Source of the DNA: Terrirhizobium terrae
GTDB lineage: Bacteria > Pseudomonadota > Alphaproteobacteria > Rhizobiales > Rhizobiaceae
NCBI RefSeq assembly: GCF_030323265.1
Contig: NZ_CP104991.1
Location: 248,001 to 312,000 of the forward strand
Direction: 5' to 3'
Length of the DNA stretch: 64,000 nt
Part shown: piece after piece, positions 19,520 through 28,450 of the stretch
Position numbering within the stretch: the stretch's first letter is position 1
Layout: each line of letters opens with the position of its first letter
Notes under the pieces: generated by a model
What the model was told of the DNA's origin: nothing
Seen by the model: the letters and a program-made list of their open reading frames with translations, nothing else
Database searches by the model: none
Made by a program: the position numbers and the translations under genes

Positions 19520-20485
19520 CTAATGTTTGAAGGTATTCTCACGATGCCATTGAAGAAATTGGGGATGTGGGCGCTCGTGAGTACCTGCTGGCACGATCGC
19601 CCTTCCTGTCCTGTTGACGAGACCCTCGATACTGTCGCGATCGTTTGCATGACGTGAGACAAGAATTTCGAGATCGTTCGACAAGCCGATAAGCCCGCGA
19701 TCGAACATCCAGTGCGCCGTTCCCGACAAGGCGATGCCGTTCGACAAAATGTCCGGACCATTCGCTTCGACCGGGCGAATGTGGGCAGCATCGACCTCGG
19801 CCCGGCCGCCGCCGCCGTTGATCAGCTTCAGGCCCGTTATCGCGCATCGCTTGTCGTAGGCCTGCAAAATCAGCCGACGGAACAGGCGATCACGAACGAT
19901 ACGTGATGAGAGCTGCACGACACGGGCCCTCTCCTGTTCGAACATAAAGAGAGCCTGCGCACTGTCCGAAAACCCATCCGGCTGCGACATCACAACCGCT
20001 TCCCCGGATCGCGGCAATTCAGGTCGATCTTCCGCTAGTCCGATTGAGAGAATGCGGTTGAAATCCGCTGCTGAGATAGGCCTCACTGCGGCCTGCGCCC
20101 GTCCTGAAATTCGTCCCTGGTCATTCAGCACGCCCCGTTCAATCACGCCGTCTGGTCCCCTGAAGGGAACGGCATTGACGAAATCGAGATAGCTGCCGGC
20201 TTCGATCAAAGCCAGATACATTCCAGGTGCTTTGGGATCCGGAATCACCTGTGAGACTTTGGCCACCGCGAAATATCCACGCGTCGCCGCCACCTTTCGG
20301 GGCTCGTAATAGATGATCCAGTCTCTGACGCAGGCCTGGACACGCCCAAGATACTGGCTCGGAAACTGATATTGCTCAGCCGGGCTGTCGTCGTAGATCG
20401 AGATCTGTGCGGTGACTGAAAACCCCGAATCCCATACTCGATCTCTACCATGATGACTGTGTTTCAAACCAGGGAGATCGGTCAT
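19520..20485 (-). CDS. HNH endonuclease with N-terminal PUA-like domain
   Basis: About 321 residues. The C-terminal part is an HNH nuclease: YDKRCAITGL, VDAAHIRPVEANGPD, NGIALSGTAHWMFDRGLI. The N-terminal part (QYLGRVQACVRDWIIYYEP, GYFAVAKVSQVIPDP, MYLALIE) looks like a PUA/EVE-type fold that in other nucleases reads modified bases. The pairing suggests a modification-dependent (type IV-like) restriction enzyme acting on foreign DNA; this is inference. The start at 20485 is chosen over 20500 for spacing. It is divergent from and nearly abuts the serine recombinase. Confidence 0.75.
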   Translation of the reverse strand: MTDLPGLKHSHHGRDRVWDSGFSVTAQISIYDDSPAEQYQFPSQYLGRVQACVRDWIIYYEPRKVAATRGYFAVAKVSQVIPDPKAPGMYLALIEAGSYLDFVNAVPFRGPDGVIERGVLNDQGRISGRAQAAVRPISAADFNRILSIGLAEDRPELPRSGEAVVMSQPDGFSDSAQALFMFEQERARVVQLSSRIVRDRLFRRLILQAYDKRCAITGLKLINGGGGRAEVDAAHIRPVEANGPDILSNGIALSGTAHWMFDRGLIGLSNDLEILVSRHANDRDSIEGLVNRTGRAIVPAGTHERPHPQFLQWHRENTFKH

Positions 20486-20507
20486 TACGCATGCCCCCAA
20501 GCGCGTC

Positions 20508-21383
20508 GTGCTTTACGCGCGTTATTCAACAGATCAACAAAACCCCGCCTCGATCGAAACGCAGCTCGACCTCGGAAAGGACTTCGTCCTGCGACAAGGC
20601 TGGCATTTGGCCGACACTTTCGTGGATGCTGGTATCAGCGGCTCGTCTTTTGATACGAGGCCGGGCCTGCAAGCTGCCTTGGTCAGATCGAGTGCTGGAG
20701 CATATGACGTTTTTCTCTGCCTCACGCTTGATCGCCCGTCCCGCGATCTGGAGCACAGCGCCCGTATCCTCAAGATCCTGCAGTTTCATGATGTCGAGCT
20801 CTGGACGGTTCACGGTGGTGCCTCGGTGTCATCGATGGAACTGGGGCTACGGGCGGTGCTCAGTCAGGAAATGCTCGAACAGGTTCGTTATCGGACGCGC
20901 GAGGGTATGAAGACCGTCGCCAAGCATGGAAGGGTTCCCAGAGGCATCTGCTACGGTTACAGGATAAGGCGGGAATTCGACGGAAACGGCGAGCCCGTAC
21001 GCGGGCTGCGATCCATCGACACCGACGAAGCGGCCACCATCGTCTGGATTTTCGAGCGATATGCCGATGGCCTAAGTCCGGTGAAGATTGCCGACGAACT
21101 CAACGCACGCGGAGTACCCGGCCCACGCGGTCGTCCGTGGCAAGGTACCGCGATCCGGGGTCATCGTAATCGTGGCAGCGGCATTCTGAACAATCAGGCC
21201 TATATAGGGCGGATCGTCTTCAACCGCCTCGCCTATCGCAAAAATCCCGCAACCGAGCGTCGTGTCTCACGCGAGAATGCTGCCGAGCATCATGTCGTCC
21301 AAGAGGTGCCGTCACTCCGGATTATTAACGACGCCCTCTGGCAACGCGTGAAGATGCGCCAGGAAAACTGGCGGGCAGGCTAG
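20508..21383 (+). pseudogene. Large serine recombinase, C-terminally truncated
   Basis: 291 residues against about 500 for the family. The resolvase domain is present with the nucleophile Ser in LYARYSTDQQ and the DRPSRD motif, followed by a recombinase domain (RGICYGYRIRREFDG, GILNNQAYIGRIVFNRLAY). The zinc ribbon and coiled-coil end are missing. The start is odd: the family usually begins a few residues before the nucleophile, but the codon in that place is ATT (20484), preceded by AGGGAG; the first standard codon is GTG 20508. Probably a non-functional remnant of an integrated element. Confidence 0.75.
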
Positions 21384-21414
21384 GATAGAGTTTCGTCGCT
21401 GTGTCGGCGGATCC

Positions 21415-22671
21415 TCAGCTTGCACACGTGCCGAGGATCGGTGTGATCATCCTGATATGCGCATCCATACGCTCGAGTACCTTTGCCGGAACGACCTCGC
21501 GTTCCGGCAGCGACCACCAGCGTTCGTCCACACGTTCGACCGTGTCGACCACCGCCTTCATAACTGCGGCTTCCGGCAATCGTGCGCGATTGGCGAAAGC
21601 TTTCCATCGCTGCGCATTCAATGCTTTGAAAGGACGCTCGCCGGCGAGCGGCAGAGCCATGGCGTCCGCTGGGATGTACGGGATCGTCGAGAGAACGTCA
21701 TAGACAGGTGCAAGATCCGGTTTGTCGCCATCACCTCGATAGATCAATGACCAGTTTTTCAGATGCATGTCGCCATTGCCCGTCATGGCAGCCAGAGCCA
21801 AACGGCGGACGAACTCGAGAGCGGCGGCGGACGACACCGCAACGTTCAAGGCCGCGGCAATGTCGTGATAAGCGGCACCTTCATACTTTCGGGAAGGATT
21901 GACGCCGAAGACCTGGGCGAAGTCCTCGATATGGACCCGCTCACCATTGGTGCCACGATCGAAGCGTTTGACGAGCAGAACTTTCCCATCCGACAGCGTC
22001 TCGAACTCTTTTGGAATTCCTTCGAACTCCGATTGCTCGACAAGTTCGCGTTCCGGTACCTCCATGCCGATTGCTTCTGCCAGAGCAAGATTGGCATATT
22101 CGTTTTCCGACACGCCGGGAAATGAAGTGGACGGAAACTTGGCGATATTGGAACCCTGCTCATCACCAAGCGGCAATGTCAGGCCGCCGCCCTTCCCCGT
22201 GTTCTTGATGACCGAGAGCTTCATCTGCACGCCGGCAAGCGAAAACCGTGCTTTCGGTTTGAGAACGGGTACATCTTCGAGATGAGCAACCGTTCGGTCG
22301 CTCGGCACGACGCGGACCGCACCTGGCAGGTCCAAACCGAGCGCGACGAGCAGGTCGAAGTCATTCCCGGCGCGAACGCTACCGGCGTGATGCTTTTCCA
22401 TCGCCTCGCGCAATTTGTCCTCTGGGAGAAGATTGGCGAAGAACGCCGGCAAGGCTCTGGCAACAGGCTTCGGGTCTTTGCGCAAGCCTCCACTGGCTGC
22501 GCGAAAAGACAGGCTGAGAACGGGAAACCCGCCGGTTGCGCGATAGCTATCCTCGAAACTGAACGCGTTGAAATCACCCGGCGTTCTTACGATCGTGCCG
22601 ACCTTCACGTCGTTCAGCAGCACGTCAAGCGACGAGACTGATCTCGGATTGGAGATAGCCTCAGTCACCAC
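21415..22671 (-). CDS. hipA: Type II toxin-antitoxin toxin, HipA-family serine/threonine kinase
   Basis: About 418 residues. The HipA N-terminal subdomain (LDVLLNDVKVGTI), the AGVQMKLSV P-loop-like motif, kinase catalytic GNGDMHLKNWSL and DLAPVYDVLST are all present, so the enzyme looks active. HipA kinases inactivate targets such as glutamyl-tRNA synthetase and induce dormancy. The start is placed at GTG 22671, overlapping the end of hipB by about 11 bases; the frame is open to 22740. Confidence 0.9.
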   Translation of the reverse strand: MVTEAISNPRSVSSLDVLLNDVKVGTIVRTPGDFNAFSFEDSYRATGGFPVLSLSFRAASGGLRKDPKPVARALPAFFANLLPEDKLREAMEKHHAGSVRAGNDFDLLVALGLDLPGAVRVVPSDRTVAHLEDVPVLKPKARFSLAGVQMKLSVIKNTGKGGGLTLPLGDEQGSNIAKFPSTSFPGVSENEYANLALAEAIGMEVPERELVEQSEFEGIPKEFETLSDGKVLLVKRFDRGTNGERVHIEDFAQVFGVNPSRKYEGAAYHDIAAALNVAVSSAAALEFVRRLALAAMTGNGDMHLKNWSLIYRGDGDKPDLAPVYDVLSTIPYIPADAMALPLAGERPFKALNAQRWKAFANRARLPEAAVMKAVVDTVERVDERWWSLPEREVVPAKVLERMDAHIRMITPILGTCAS

Positions 22672-22975
22672 GTTCACCGTCTGGATTTGCAACGAATGCC
22701 GGGAGATCATCGAGATCGTCGTGCGGCCGCAGTAAAGCATCGACGGCCGGCACCATCGCCTGCGGGATGAACATCAGCTCGAGCCCGAGAGCTCGAGCGA
22801 TGTTGATCAGGGTCGTCGTACGCGCGGAACTGCTTCCGGCCTCGATCTCGCGATAGCGGGGGCGTGATATGCCTGCCATGTCGGCGACCCGCTCTTGGGT
22901 CAATCGCTTGACCTTGCGCGTAGCCTTCAGCAACTGTCCGATATCCAGTAGTGCATGTGACTCGGAGCGTTCCAT
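22661..22975 (-). CDS. hipB: Type II antitoxin, HipB-family Xre regulator
   Basis: 104 residues with a Xre helix-turn-helix (LTQERVADMAGISRPRYREI) and a C-terminal tail that would contact HipA. ATG 22975 follows GGGGAAGAAAAA; the open frame extends 35 codons further but without family-like sequence. HipB should neutralise HipA and repress the operon through the palindromes at 23041-23093. Confidence 0.9.
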   Translation of the reverse strand: MERSESHALLDIGQLLKATRKVKRLTQERVADMAGISRPRYREIEAGSSSARTTTLINIARALGLELMFIPQAMVPAVDALLRPHDDLDDLPAFVANPDGERGD

Positions 22976-23040
22976 TTTTTCTTCCCCGTTCGCTCTTCCT
23001 GGGATTGGAACAATAGCAAAATCATCCTTGCAGTCAAATA

Positions 23041-23093
23041 AATGATACATATACGAATCATTACGAAATAAATGATCCATTTATGTATCATTT
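23041..23093 (-). promoter_or_regulatory. hipBA operators: two palindromes
   Basis: Two dyads lie 66-118 bases upstream of hipB: AATGAT-N10-ATCATT at 23041-23062, and the nearly perfect 24-bp AAATGATNCAT...ATGNATCATTT at 23070-23093. Both share the TGAT/ATCA half-site and are AT-rich enough to overlap promoter elements, as expected of sites bound by HipB dimers. Confidence 0.65.
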
Positions 23094-23205
23094 ACAACAT
23101 TCGTAGACGTCGGTGCAAGGCGTCCTCACCGTACATGCTTCGTTAAAGGCCGCCGCTTATTTCCGCTCGCCCTCGGCACTGGTGCCGACGAGAAATGGAA
23201 TGAGC

Positions 23206-25570
23206 ATGCCAAAACACGATCTTTCATCACGTCATTTACAACGAAAAATTTCGGAATTCTGCGAGGTGCGGATTGCACCGATATCCTCAAAGCGAGTGCT
23301 GGAGAATGTCCGCCCCTATCTGGTCAGCCTGATCATTTGACGCAAGCGGCCCCCTGTCCTGAATGGCCGTCTCGACTGGACTGCGATCGGAGAGGCGTGC
23401 GGGATCGAAGACGAAATGACGGCAGACCTGAAGAAGCAGCTGCGGCCGGCACTGGATGCGATCATGCGATGGCTGAAGGTGCCGCCGGTTGCAGATGACA
23501 TTCCGCCGGCAAAGCTGCGTACGCATGCTAGCAAGGTTGAGCCGGTCAAACAGCCCACGGCTGCATCCTCGACCAGACAGCCGCAACGCGCCGCGACTGA
23601 CGGCGTGTTTGTCCGGAATAAATCCACACAGCGCGGACCTGCCCCGAAGCCGATCAGCCCGTTTCCCGATGCCTTGTTCGAAGCGACCGACGACCCGGCG
23701 AGGTTTCAGGATGCGCTCATTTATCATATGCGCCGGTTTGGAGACAGCTATTGGCAGCTCTACCGCGCTGTGGTGCGCCTGACAGAGACTTTCGACAGCA
23801 AAACGCTTCTGTTATGGATCCAAGGCGAGCGTGTGCCGCGATCGGTTGCAAGTTTCGACATCCTGCGCCGCATTGAAACACGCTACCGACTTTCGGAAGG
23901 ATACTTCAAGGCAAAGCTGCCGCATCAGGCCCGTTCGCTATACGGTCATGACCTCGGCGATATCAGTCCCGCCGAGCGGCGGCGGATTTCCCTACACCTG
24001 CCAGATGATTTCAGTAGCCTGCCTTTGACCAAGCGGGAAGAAATCCTCGACTGGGTGCGACGGGTTATCGTATCCGGCTCCACCGAGTATCGCCGTTACC
24101 AGGCCGCAAGGAGCAAGGAGCAAGGAGCGTTATGCGATCCGTTTTCCCGGCGTGACATATGGCGGCGGTTCGCTGTCACCTCGATCTCTAACCTCCGTCG
24201 CCAATGCCAACCAGAATATCGTCGAAGAACTCGACGATCCGGATCTGCTGTCTGGCGTCGTCGATGCGCCGCCACGGCTGGCCATGGAAATGGCCGATCT
24301 CATACGGTTCAAGACCTCAACGCTGACGGCGATCGGCTTCCAGCGAAATGGCGTCTGGGGAGAGGAGACCGCATCGCAGAAGATCGAACATCTCGGCCTG
24401 ATGTTTGGCGCACTCGCTGCCTCCCCTTCCGGCATCGTTAAAGGCCGCGGCGTTCCGCTAAGCCAGTTGAGCTTTGGCCTGTTAGTCTTCCCGGGTGTTT
24501 GGGACTGGTACCTGCAATGGCGCGAGCAACGGCGTGGCTTTTACACGAAGTGGGAAGAGGATATGCTGATGGTGGCACAGGCCCTCACGCGCGTGGACGT
24601 AGGCTGGATCCGGCAACATCCCGAGCTATTGAAAAATGTCAGGCCGATCGATGGTCTGATCGAACAGGACGAGATCGAATTCGCGAGCCGCGACTGGAAC
24701 GGCGCCTGCGATGCGTTTCACCGGCATGCAGCAAACCGTTCGAAGGAAATCCAACGGGTAGCGCGCGTCCATCGCGATCCATTCGAGCCGATCATGTGTG
24801 TCCTTGAGGCAGAGAGCCCACTGGCGGAATATCGCAAGATCACCGACGAGATCCTGAAACGCATGCCCGACGAGGATCGCTATCCGAGGCCTGCCGCGGA
24901 AGCCGTCCGATCGTTCCTGTTGCTGCGCCTTGGTTTACATCTAGGACTTAGACAGAAGAACCTGCGCCAACTTCGCGTCTGCCCTCGTGGTCATTTCCCG
25001 ACATCGGAGCGGCGGCTCGAGGACCTGAAATGCGGTGAGTTGCGCTGGAGCGATCGCGACGGCGGCTGGGAAGTACTGATCCCCTCGGTCGCGTTCAAAA
25101 ATTCTGGCTCGTCGTTTTTCGGGCAAAAGCCGTTCCGCCTGATCCTGCCGGATCTTCTCGATCTCTATAAATATCTTGAGGCTTATATCAACAAGCATCG
25201 CGGCGTGCTGCTCGGCAGTGCCAAGGATCCAGGCACGCTGTTCGTCAAGACAGTGAAGACCACCAGCATCGACGCCGCCTACGACTCCACGAAATTCTAC
25301 GAGGCCTGGCGAACGGTGATACAGCGATACGGGATCTACAACCCCTACACGGGGCGCGGCGCTATCAAGGGGTTGTTGCCACATGGCCCGCATAATCTGA
25401 GAGATATCCTGGCGACACATATCCTGAAGCAGACCGGCTCATACGAGCAGGCGAGCTACGCCATCCAGGATACGCCAGACGTTGTGCAGCAGCACTACGG
25501 TCGCTTCCTGCCGCAGGATAAGGCTGCACTTGCAGCGAAGATTCTCAATCAGGTTTGGGAAGCCGCTTAG
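23206..25570 (+). pseudogene. Tyrosine-type site-specific integrase, two lesions
   Basis: An integrase of roughly 785 codons, broken twice. The frame from ATG 23206 meets TGA at 23338-23340, then continues as RKRPPVLNGRLDWTAIGEAC, so a CGA-to-TGA change is likely. A second break lies at 24106-24126, where GCAAGGA occurs three times in tandem; with two copies the frame would run on into YAIRFPGVTYGGGSL. The C-terminal part carries tyrosine-recombinase features: LGLHLGLRQKNLRQLRV, GPHNLRDILATHIL and the Tyr in VVQQHYGRFLPQDKA. The longest open parts are 23416-24441 and 24152-25570. Probably the former integrase of this island. Confidence 0.75.
24106..24126 (+). repeat. Tandem 7-bp repeat, three copies, inside integrase
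   Basis: GCAAGGA is repeated three times without gaps, followed by GC. Seven bases are not a multiple of three, so one copy more or less switches the reading frame. Two copies give an open frame; the three seen here break it. Confidence 0.85.
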
Positions 25571-25604
25571 GTGGCGAGGTCTACAATGCATTGACGAGGC
25601 GAGC

Positions 25605-25635
25605 GCCGAATGCGGAAATAATTTCCGCACTCGGC
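25605..25635. repeat. 31-bp near-perfect palindrome downstream of integrase
   Basis: TGCGGAAAT and ATTTCCGCA flank a single central A, extended on both sides by GCCGA/TCGGC after one mismatch. It begins 35 bases after the integrase stop and about 200 bases before the siderophore ATPase. Its size and position suit either a bidirectional terminator or a recombinase core site. Confidence 0.55.
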
Positions 25636-25831
25636 CACTAGCTCTGTTCACGGGTCTTGAATAGATATGAACCTTCGACCATCTGCGGCAGATCGATTTC
25701 AAACGGATACATTCTCATTGCAGTTGGCAGTATCTCTCGAAATCAACTATTTCACCGAGCCGATACGTATGCCTCAAGCGCTGCCGAGATGAAGGACTCC
25801 TTCGCAACGTCAGCCGGTATCGTTTGTTCAA

Positions 25832-26591
25832 TCAACCATAATAGATTGCTATACGCTTCCCATCGACCTCCTGGACCGTAAAATCGCAGTCGTATATCGC
25901 CTTCAGTGTCTCCGGCCGCATCACCTCACGCGTCGGCCCCTGCAGCAGAACCTTTCCGTTGCGCATGGCAACGATATGGTCGGAATAGCAGGAGGCGAAA
26001 TTGATGTCGTGCAGGACGACCACCGCCGTCTTGGCAAGCTGGCCTGCCGCCTGCCGCATCATCTTCATCATTGCCACCGCATGGCGAATGTCGAGATTGT
26101 TCAACGGCTCGTCGAACAGCATGTAGTCGGTGTCCTGGCACAGGACCATGGCCACATAGGCGCGCTGACGCTGGCCGCCGGACAATTCGTCGAGAAACCG
26201 GTCTGCCAGATCCTCCAGGTCGAGATAGGCGAGCGCGCGGTCGATATGGCGCGCATCGTCGACCGTCAGCCGCCCCTTGCTATAGGGATAACGCCCGAAG
26301 GAGACGAGGTCGCGCACCGTCAGTCGGGCGGACATATGGTTGTCCTGGCGCAGCATGGAGAGGCGCTTGGCCAAAACATCGCCGGGCGTCGAAACAACAT
26401 CCAGGCCGTCAACGCGAGATCTGCCCCCTGTCCATCGGAAGAAGCCGTGCGATCATCGACAGCAAGGTCGATTTGCCGGCGCCGTTGGCACCGATGATCG
26501 AGGTCACGCCTCCCTTCGGCAGCTTGAGGCTCACACCATCTACGACGACCGCCTCGCCGTAGGATTTGGAAACGTCCGAGATCTCGATCAT
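25832..26591 (-). CDS. Iron-siderophore ABC transporter ATP-binding protein, one-base frameshift
   Basis: FecE/FhuC-type ATPase of about 252 residues. Walker A is GANGAGKST, followed by LLSMIARLLP; the other parts are LSGGQRQRAYVAMVL, Walker B YMLFDEPLNNLD and LHDINFA. The frame shifts at about 26412-26417, where one extra base separates MDRGQIS from VDGLDVV. The ATG at 26591 overlaps the upstream permease stop as ATGA, showing coupled translation. It powers uptake of a ferric siderophore with the two permeases. Confidence 0.87.
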
Positions 26592-27564
26592 CGCGCGGTC
26601 CCTCTGAGGATGAACAGGATAAAAACAGACCGCCGGCGAATTCGATGACGATCGATAGCGCCGTGTCGAACGCAAGCAGGCGCTCAAGAAGGGTCTGCCC
26701 GCCGGCGAGGCAGATGACTGCGATCAGCACTGCTGCCGGCAGCAGGTGGCGGTGCTTGCCCGACGGCACGAGGATATAGGCGAGATTGGCGACAAGCAGG
26801 CCGAAGAAGGTGACCGGTCCGACCAGGGCGGTCGAGACCGATACAAGGACCGTAACTATGGCGAGAATGACGAGCGTCATTCTCTGATGGTCGACGCCGA
26901 GCATGATCGCAGTCTCGCGGCCGAGAGACATCACGTCGAGAACATGGAAGATGCGCCAACCGAGAGCACAGACGCAGGCGATCAGCAGCCCCGAAACCCC
27001 GAGCAATTCTGCATCCACCGTGTTGAAGCTGGCAAACAACCGGTCCTGCAGGACGACGAATTCGTTCGGGTCGATGATGCGCGGGAGGAACCCGGCAAGG
27101 CTGCGGAAGAGCACGCCGAAGACGATACCGATCAGCATCAGCAGGTGCAGTCCGCGCACAGAGCCGGAAAACAGGAAGCGGTAAAGAACGAGCGAAAACG
27201 CCACCATGATCGAGACTTCCAGCCCATACATCAATCGCGGATCAATGGCGGAAACGGTTGCCGAGCCCAGTGTGAAAACCATCACGGTCTGCAGCAGCAC
27301 ATAAAGCGCGTCGAAGCCCATGATCGACGGCGTCAGGATGCGGTTGTTGGTGATCGTCTGGAAGAGCACGGTCGAGATGGCAATGGCGAAAGCGACGATC
27401 AGCAGGGCGGCGAGCTTGATGCCACGAAACGCCAGGATGAAGCTCCAGCTGCCACGCGCGCCAAGCGTCATGAAGGCCACCATGGCGGCAAGCGCCAGAC
27501 AGGCGAGCAGGATCAGCACGAAGCCGGGAGATCTGGCTGATCGGCGCAGGAGGCTATCCGACAC
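26588..27564 (-). CDS. Iron-siderophore ABC transporter permease 2, one-base frameshift
   Basis: FecCD-family membrane permease, about 325 residues with repeated hydrophobic helices. Recognisable stretches are TNNRILTPSIMGFDALYVLL, MLGVDHQRM and TFFGLLVANLAYIL. The end is disturbed at the five-base homopolymer 26621-26625; one more base gives GGLFFILFILRGTAR and a stop overlapping the ATPase start. It overlaps the preceding permease gene by 11 bases. Confidence 0.87.
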
Positions 27565-28393
27565 GGGAACGCCTCCGCAGGAGCAAATAGAGGAAGAACA
27601 GGCTGCCGATCACGCCGAGCACGTTGCCGACCGGGATCTCGAACGGCGCATTGACGATGCGGCCGATGACGTCGCAGGCCAGAACCAGCAGCGCACCACT
27701 GAGCGCGATCCACGGCAGCGTTCGTCTCAGATTGTCGCCCAGCGCCATGCTGACGAGATTGGGCACGATCAGGCCGACGAAGGGCACCACCCCGGCCGTT
27801 ACCACCACCGAGGCCGTTACCATCGAGACGATGACAAGGCCGAGGGTGACGATGCGCCGATAGTTGAGGCCGAGATGGGTCGAGAATTCCTCGCTTATCC
27901 CGGCAAGGGTAAAGCGGTCTGCGGCGATGTAAGCTGCAATTGTCAGGCCGGCGGCAACCCACAGAACTTCGTACCTGCCGCGCAGCACGGCGGAAAAGTC
28001 ACCGCTTGTCCAGGCGCCCATCGATTGCATCATGTCGTATCGGTAGGCGAAGAAGGCCGTTACGGCGCTGATGACGCCGCCGAGCATGATGCCGACGAGA
28101 GGCACCATCAATACAGAACGCAGCGGGATCTGTCGCAAAATGGCTAGGAACAGGGCGGTCCCGCCAAGCGCAAAAGCCCCGGCGACCAGCATCTTGCCCA
28201 TGACCGGCAATTCTGGCGTCAGCAGCAGAACGGCAAGCATCCCCAGCCCGGCAGACTCCACCGTCCCGGCCGTAGACGGTTCGACGAACTTGTTGCGTGC
28301 CAGCATCTGCATGATCGTGCCGGAGACAGCCATTCCTGCGCCTGCCAGAATGAGCGCAAGGGTTCGCGGCAACCGGCTTGCCGAAATCACCAT
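27554..28393 (-). CDS. Iron-siderophore ABC transporter permease 1, 5' truncated
   Basis: FecCD-family permease with SRLPRTLALILAGAGMAVSG, FVEPSTAGTVESAGLG and VVPFVGLIVPNLVS, but lacking the first one or two transmembrane segments. Family-like sequence starts at about 28393 (MVISASRLPR). Upstream the frame stays open to 28483 but is the antisense of a LysR gene fragment, so the real 5' end is lost. The binding-protein gene expected beside such permeases is also absent. The remaining operon may be unexpressed or driven from a foreign promoter. Confidence 0.8.
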   Translation of the reverse strand: MVISASRLPRTLALILAGAGMAVSGTIMQMLARNKFVEPSTAGTVESAGLGMLAVLLLTPELPVMGKMLVAGAFALGGTALFLAILRQIPLRSVLMVPLVGIMLGGVISAVTAFFAYRYDMMQSMGAWTSGDFSAVLRGRYEVLWVAAGLTIAAYIAADRFTLAGISEEFSTHLGLNYRRIVTLGLVIVSMVTASVVVTAGVVPFVGLIVPNLVSMALGDNLRRTLPWIALSGALLVLACDVIGRIVNAPFEIPVGNVLGVIGSLFFLYLLLRRRSRVG

Positions 28394-28405
28394 CACCGCT
28401 ATGGC
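28385..28405. other. Recombination junction between permease and LysR fragment
   Basis: On the left, minus-strand permease sequence loses its N-terminus here. On the right, plus-strand LysR sequence appears without its first residues (HHRYGNVSAAAACIGIQTS). Two divergent genes have therefore lost their 5' ends at the same point, the mark of a deletion or rearrangement. Confidence 0.6.
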
Positions 28406-28450
28406 AATGTCAGCGCCGCCGCAGCCTGCATCGGCATTCAGACCTCCGGC

